Positions 62,013 through 64,000 of a stretch of DNA of 64,000 nt are shown here, piece after piece. Each line of letters begins with the position of its first letter. Position 1 is the first letter of the stretch. The translations under genes were made by a program, and so were the position numbers. This DNA comes from Phycisphaerales bacterium PN19_bin_20 (lineage in GTDB: Bacteria > Planctomycetota > Phycisphaerae > Phycisphaerales > UBA1924), in contig JAJOLK010000014.1 in assembly GCA_021173225.1 (NCBI GenBank), positions 42,423 to 106,422 on the forward strand. The letters are read 5' to 3'. The notes beneath the pieces are model-generated. The model was not told where the DNA came from, ran no database searches, and was given only the letters and a program-made list of their open reading frames with translations.

Positions 62013-63137
62013 TCAAGCCGGCGTGCGCTTCAGCCAGCCCAGGTGTGTGATGGGCCCGTGCTCGGTGCGTTTGGCGCGCAGCACCAGCGTGATGATCGTG
62101 AGCCCGATGGCGACCATGAGCACGCTGAGCCACTGGCCGCGGCTGAGGCCCAGCGGGCGCTGGACGACGAACTGCGCGTCGGGCAGGCGGTACAGCTCGG
62201 TGACGATGCGGGCGACGCCGTAGGTGGTGATCCACGCGCCGGCGACCAAGCCCGCGCGGACGCGCCGCGCGGCGATCGTCCACACGACGGCGGCGACGAA
62301 GAGCCCCTCGCCCACGGCCTGGTACAGCTGCGATGGGTGGCGGGCGCTCAGCAGCGGCTCAAGCTGCGGGCGATACTGGGCGGCCTTGGCGACCAGCACA
62401 TCAAGGGCTTGGAATCGCGTCAGGCCCGGGCCGCCGGTGAGCGTGGCCTGCGCGCGGGAGACGTCCACAAGCAGGGCGTCGAGCGCGGCGGCTTGAACTG
62501 GATCGAGCTTCGGGGCGTGCCCGCTGACGAGCTCTTGCGGGAAGCGGACGGACCACCAGGGTACGGGCTGGGGCACGGGCTGAGGCGCGGACTGGCCGGG
62601 GGCGGCGACGATCGCGCCGAGCAGCTCGCCATTGATGAAGTTGGCGATGCGGCCGAAGAAGATGCCGAAGGGCGCGACCAGCGAGAGCGCGTCGGCAACC
62701 TCGCGCCATGAGCAGCGGCCCTCAACCAGCCCGGTGCTCGGGTCAAACCATCCGCGACTGATGCGCCAGGCGGCGAGGGCGAGGCCGATCATCCCGCCGT
62801 GGCTGGCCATGCCGCCTTTGTGCAGGGCCAGCAGGTCCCAGAAGGGTGGGGCGGAGCGAAAGGTGATGAAGAGGGCCTGGTCATAGACGAGGGCGTAGCC
62901 GATGCGGCCGCCGATGATGGTGCCGGCGATGAGCCAGATCATGGCGTCTGCGACGCGGTGTGGCGGCAGCGCAATGAGCGTGCGGCGTGCGAGGAACGAG
63001 AGCAGGAGGTAGCCGACGACAAAGCCGAGCACGTAGCTGAGCCCGTACCAGCGGATCGCCAGCGGGCCGAGGTGGATCAGGACCGGGTCCAGGTCGTGGA
63101 AGTAGGCGGCAAGCGTGAGGGCGGCGGGGGTGGGCAT
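62013..63137 (-). CDS. lgt: Prolipoprotein diacylglyceryl transferase
   Basis: Attaches diacylglycerol to the lipobox cysteine of lipoproteins, in the cytoplasmic membrane. Motifs: IRWYGLSYVLGFVVGYLLL, IAGTIIGGRIGYALVYD, HKGGMASHGGMIGLALAAWR, FFGRIANFINGELLGAI, and RHPSQLYQAVGEGLFVAAVV. At 374 aa it exceeds the usual ~280 because about 70 residues with two Pro/Val repeats (QPVPQPVPW) and a helical insert precede RHPSQLY. The start ATG 63137 matches the family. A terminator lies just upstream of it in the intergenic gap, belonging to the gene at 63207. Confidence 0.96.
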   Translation of the reverse strand: MPTPAALTLAAYFHDLDPVLIHLGPLAIRWYGLSYVLGFVVGYLLLSFLARRTLIALPPHRVADAMIWLIAGTIIGGRIGYALVYDQALFITFRSAPPFWDLLALHKGGMASHGGMIGLALAAWRISRGWFDPSTGLVEGRCSWREVADALSLVAPFGIFFGRIANFINGELLGAIVAAPGQSAPQPVPQPVPWWSVRFPQELVSGHAPKLDPVQAAALDALLVDVSRAQATLTGGPGLTRFQALDVLVAKAAQYRPQLEPLLSARHPSQLYQAVGEGLFVAAVVWTIAARRVRAGLVAGAWITTYGVARIVTELYRLPDAQFVVQRPLGLSRGQWLSVLMVAIGLTIITLVLRAKRTEHGPITHLGWLKRTPA

Positions 63138-63149
63138 GGTGGTCGGGAA

Positions 63150-63178
63150 CGAGAAGGGGCGGGCACCAGGCCCGCCCC
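63150..63178 (-). terminator. Rho-independent terminator
   Basis: GGGGCGGGC (63156-63164) pairs perfectly with GCCCGCCCC (63170-63178) around a 5-nt loop. On the minus strand, CTTCTCGTT follows. It ends the gene at 63207-63998 before lgt begins. Confidence 0.75.
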
Positions 63179-63206
63179 GAGGTGGCAGTAAATTCGTGAA
63201 GCAGCG

Positions 63207-63998
63207 TTACTTGCCGCCGATGGTGGTCCCGAAGGACCCGATGAAGCGGTTGGCCTCGTCGCTGGGCATCTTGGCGATGATCTTGGCGAGGACGTCACGC
63301 TTGGCGGCGGCTTCGCCAGCGCCCTTCATCGCGGCGCTGAGCTTCTCGGCGTCGGGCGAGGCGGCCAGCATCGTGGCGGCCTTGTCCCAGTTCTTGACCG
63401 CGTCGTCAAGCATTCGGTTAAGGGCCGCGAGGGGCTCGACGGCCTGCTGGGCGATCTGGCGTTGGGCGGCGAGCGACATGGTTTTGGAGATGTCGCCGGC
63501 GCTGAGCTTCTTGATCTCTTCGCCCATCGACGAGCTGTAGGTCTGCGAGGCGTTGCGGATCGCGTCGATCTCGGCGGGCGTGAACTTGTCAGAGGCCTGG
63601 ATGGCGTCCATCGGGCGCTGCGCGGGGCTGGTGGCCTTGAACAGCGGCTGATAAACCGTCAGGTCATTGATCGTCAGCGTGTCGATGCTCGCCATGCGCT
63701 GGCGCAGCTCGAGGGCCTTGAGCGCGCTGCCAGCGACGGTGCGCTCGGCCTCTACGGCGCGGGCGGTCAGGAACGTCTCGTGCGCGGCCTTACGGTCGGG
63801 CGCGACGCTCAGGGCGCGGATCGCGATGAACTCGGGCGGCTCGGCGGGGGCGGCCATGATGCCCGAGGCGTCACGCTTGACGATGTCGGGGGCCTGCATG
63901 GGGGGCGCGGGCGGGGGCGGGGCGGGTGCCGCGGGCGGGGGCGGCGGGGGCGTGTACTCGGGCATGGGGGTCGGCGCGACGGGCGCGGGGATGACCAT
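63207..63998 (-). CDS. Hypothetical protein with Pro-rich N-terminus (may be truncated by edge)
   Basis: At least 263 aa, running to the right edge; ATG 63998 is in frame but the true start may lie outside. The first ~40 residues are a Pro/Ala tract (PEYTPPPPPPAAPAPPPPAP). The rest is mostly alpha-helical with a possible coiled coil: DRKAAHETFLTARAVEAERT, LAAQRQIAQQAVEPLAALNR, and KRDVLAKIIAKMPSDEANRF near the end. I do not recognise a domain. A terminator follows the stop. Confidence 0.6.
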   Translation of the reverse strand: MVIPAPVAPTPMPEYTPPPPPPAAPAPPPPAPPMQAPDIVKRDASGIMAAPAEPPEFIAIRALSVAPDRKAAHETFLTARAVEAERTVAGSALKALELRQRMASIDTLTINDLTVYQPLFKATSPAQRPMDAIQASDKFTPAEIDAIRNASQTYSSSMGEEIKKLSAGDISKTMSLAAQRQIAQQAVEPLAALNRMLDDAVKNWDKAATMLAASPDAEKLSAAMKGAGEAAAKRDVLAKIIAKMPSDEANRFIGSFGTTIGGK

Positions 63999-64000
63999 TT

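Overview
The window reads as a high-GC chromosome segment from a planctomycete, most likely a member of the Phycisphaerae. Four signs point there. A 53-aa basic protein at 32945-33106 matches the small basic protein family restricted to Planctomycetes, Verrucomicrobia and Chlamydiae. Two exported proteins end in a PEP-CTERM-like hydrophobic stretch plus an arginine cluster. LpxB indicates a diderm envelope. A large ResB-like/CcsA pair is present for cytochrome c maturation. The taxonomy is inference. No prophage, insertion sequence, CRISPR array or rRNA was seen, so this is core chromosome with lineage-specific genes between housekeeping genes.

Layout. 1-9066: carB (cut by the left edge), a Spinster-like MFS transporter, recX, a PEP-CTERM-like protein, and a transglutaminase-like protein overlapping nnrD. 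9211-17015: tatD, the RNase P RNA gene (rnpB, minus strand, with terminator), a 692-aa exported protein of unknown function, a SAM methyltransferase, fumarylacetoacetase, a possible His/Cys papain-like protein and a Nudix hydrolase. 17097-24001: a minus-strand chemotaxis-type run cheW-cheR-cheA-cheX-cheY followed by a DUF342/FapA-like protein. 24248-28771: an EVE-domain protein overlapping an aldose-1-epimerase-like gene, an 850-aa coiled-coil/Wzz-like membrane protein, and tRNA-Leu(UAA). 28784-36000: a DUF4394 PEP-CTERM-like protein, lpxB, a solitary nuoI, a membrane-anchored hypothetical, the small basic protein, an OmpA-type lipoprotein and an amidohydrolase.

36179-46124: the ResB-like and CcsA pair with a hairpin terminator, a B12-binding protein, a small hypothetical, queA and an aldehyde dehydrogenase. 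46187-56787: a minus-strand cluster with three consecutive SPFH/band-7 proteins, an ABC ATPase, an ABC-2 permease and a 715-aa anchored helical-repeat-like protein. It looks like a membrane-organisation and export or proteolysis-control module and is the most system-like accessory locus here. 57220-64000: dnaB with a long disordered tail ending like an SSB tip, crcB, an FAD oxidoreductase overlapping an aldo/keto reductase, lgt and a hypothetical gene reaching the right edge.

Two sequence-level patterns recur. Short tandem repeats of unrelated unit length (8, 12, 13, 14 and 15 bp) sit directly 3' of five different stop codons. Glycine-rich GGVSGG-type segments recur in otherwise unrelated proteins (CheW, HflK-like, FAD oxidoreductase, aldo/keto reductase). 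All calls rest on reading translated sequence without database searches.
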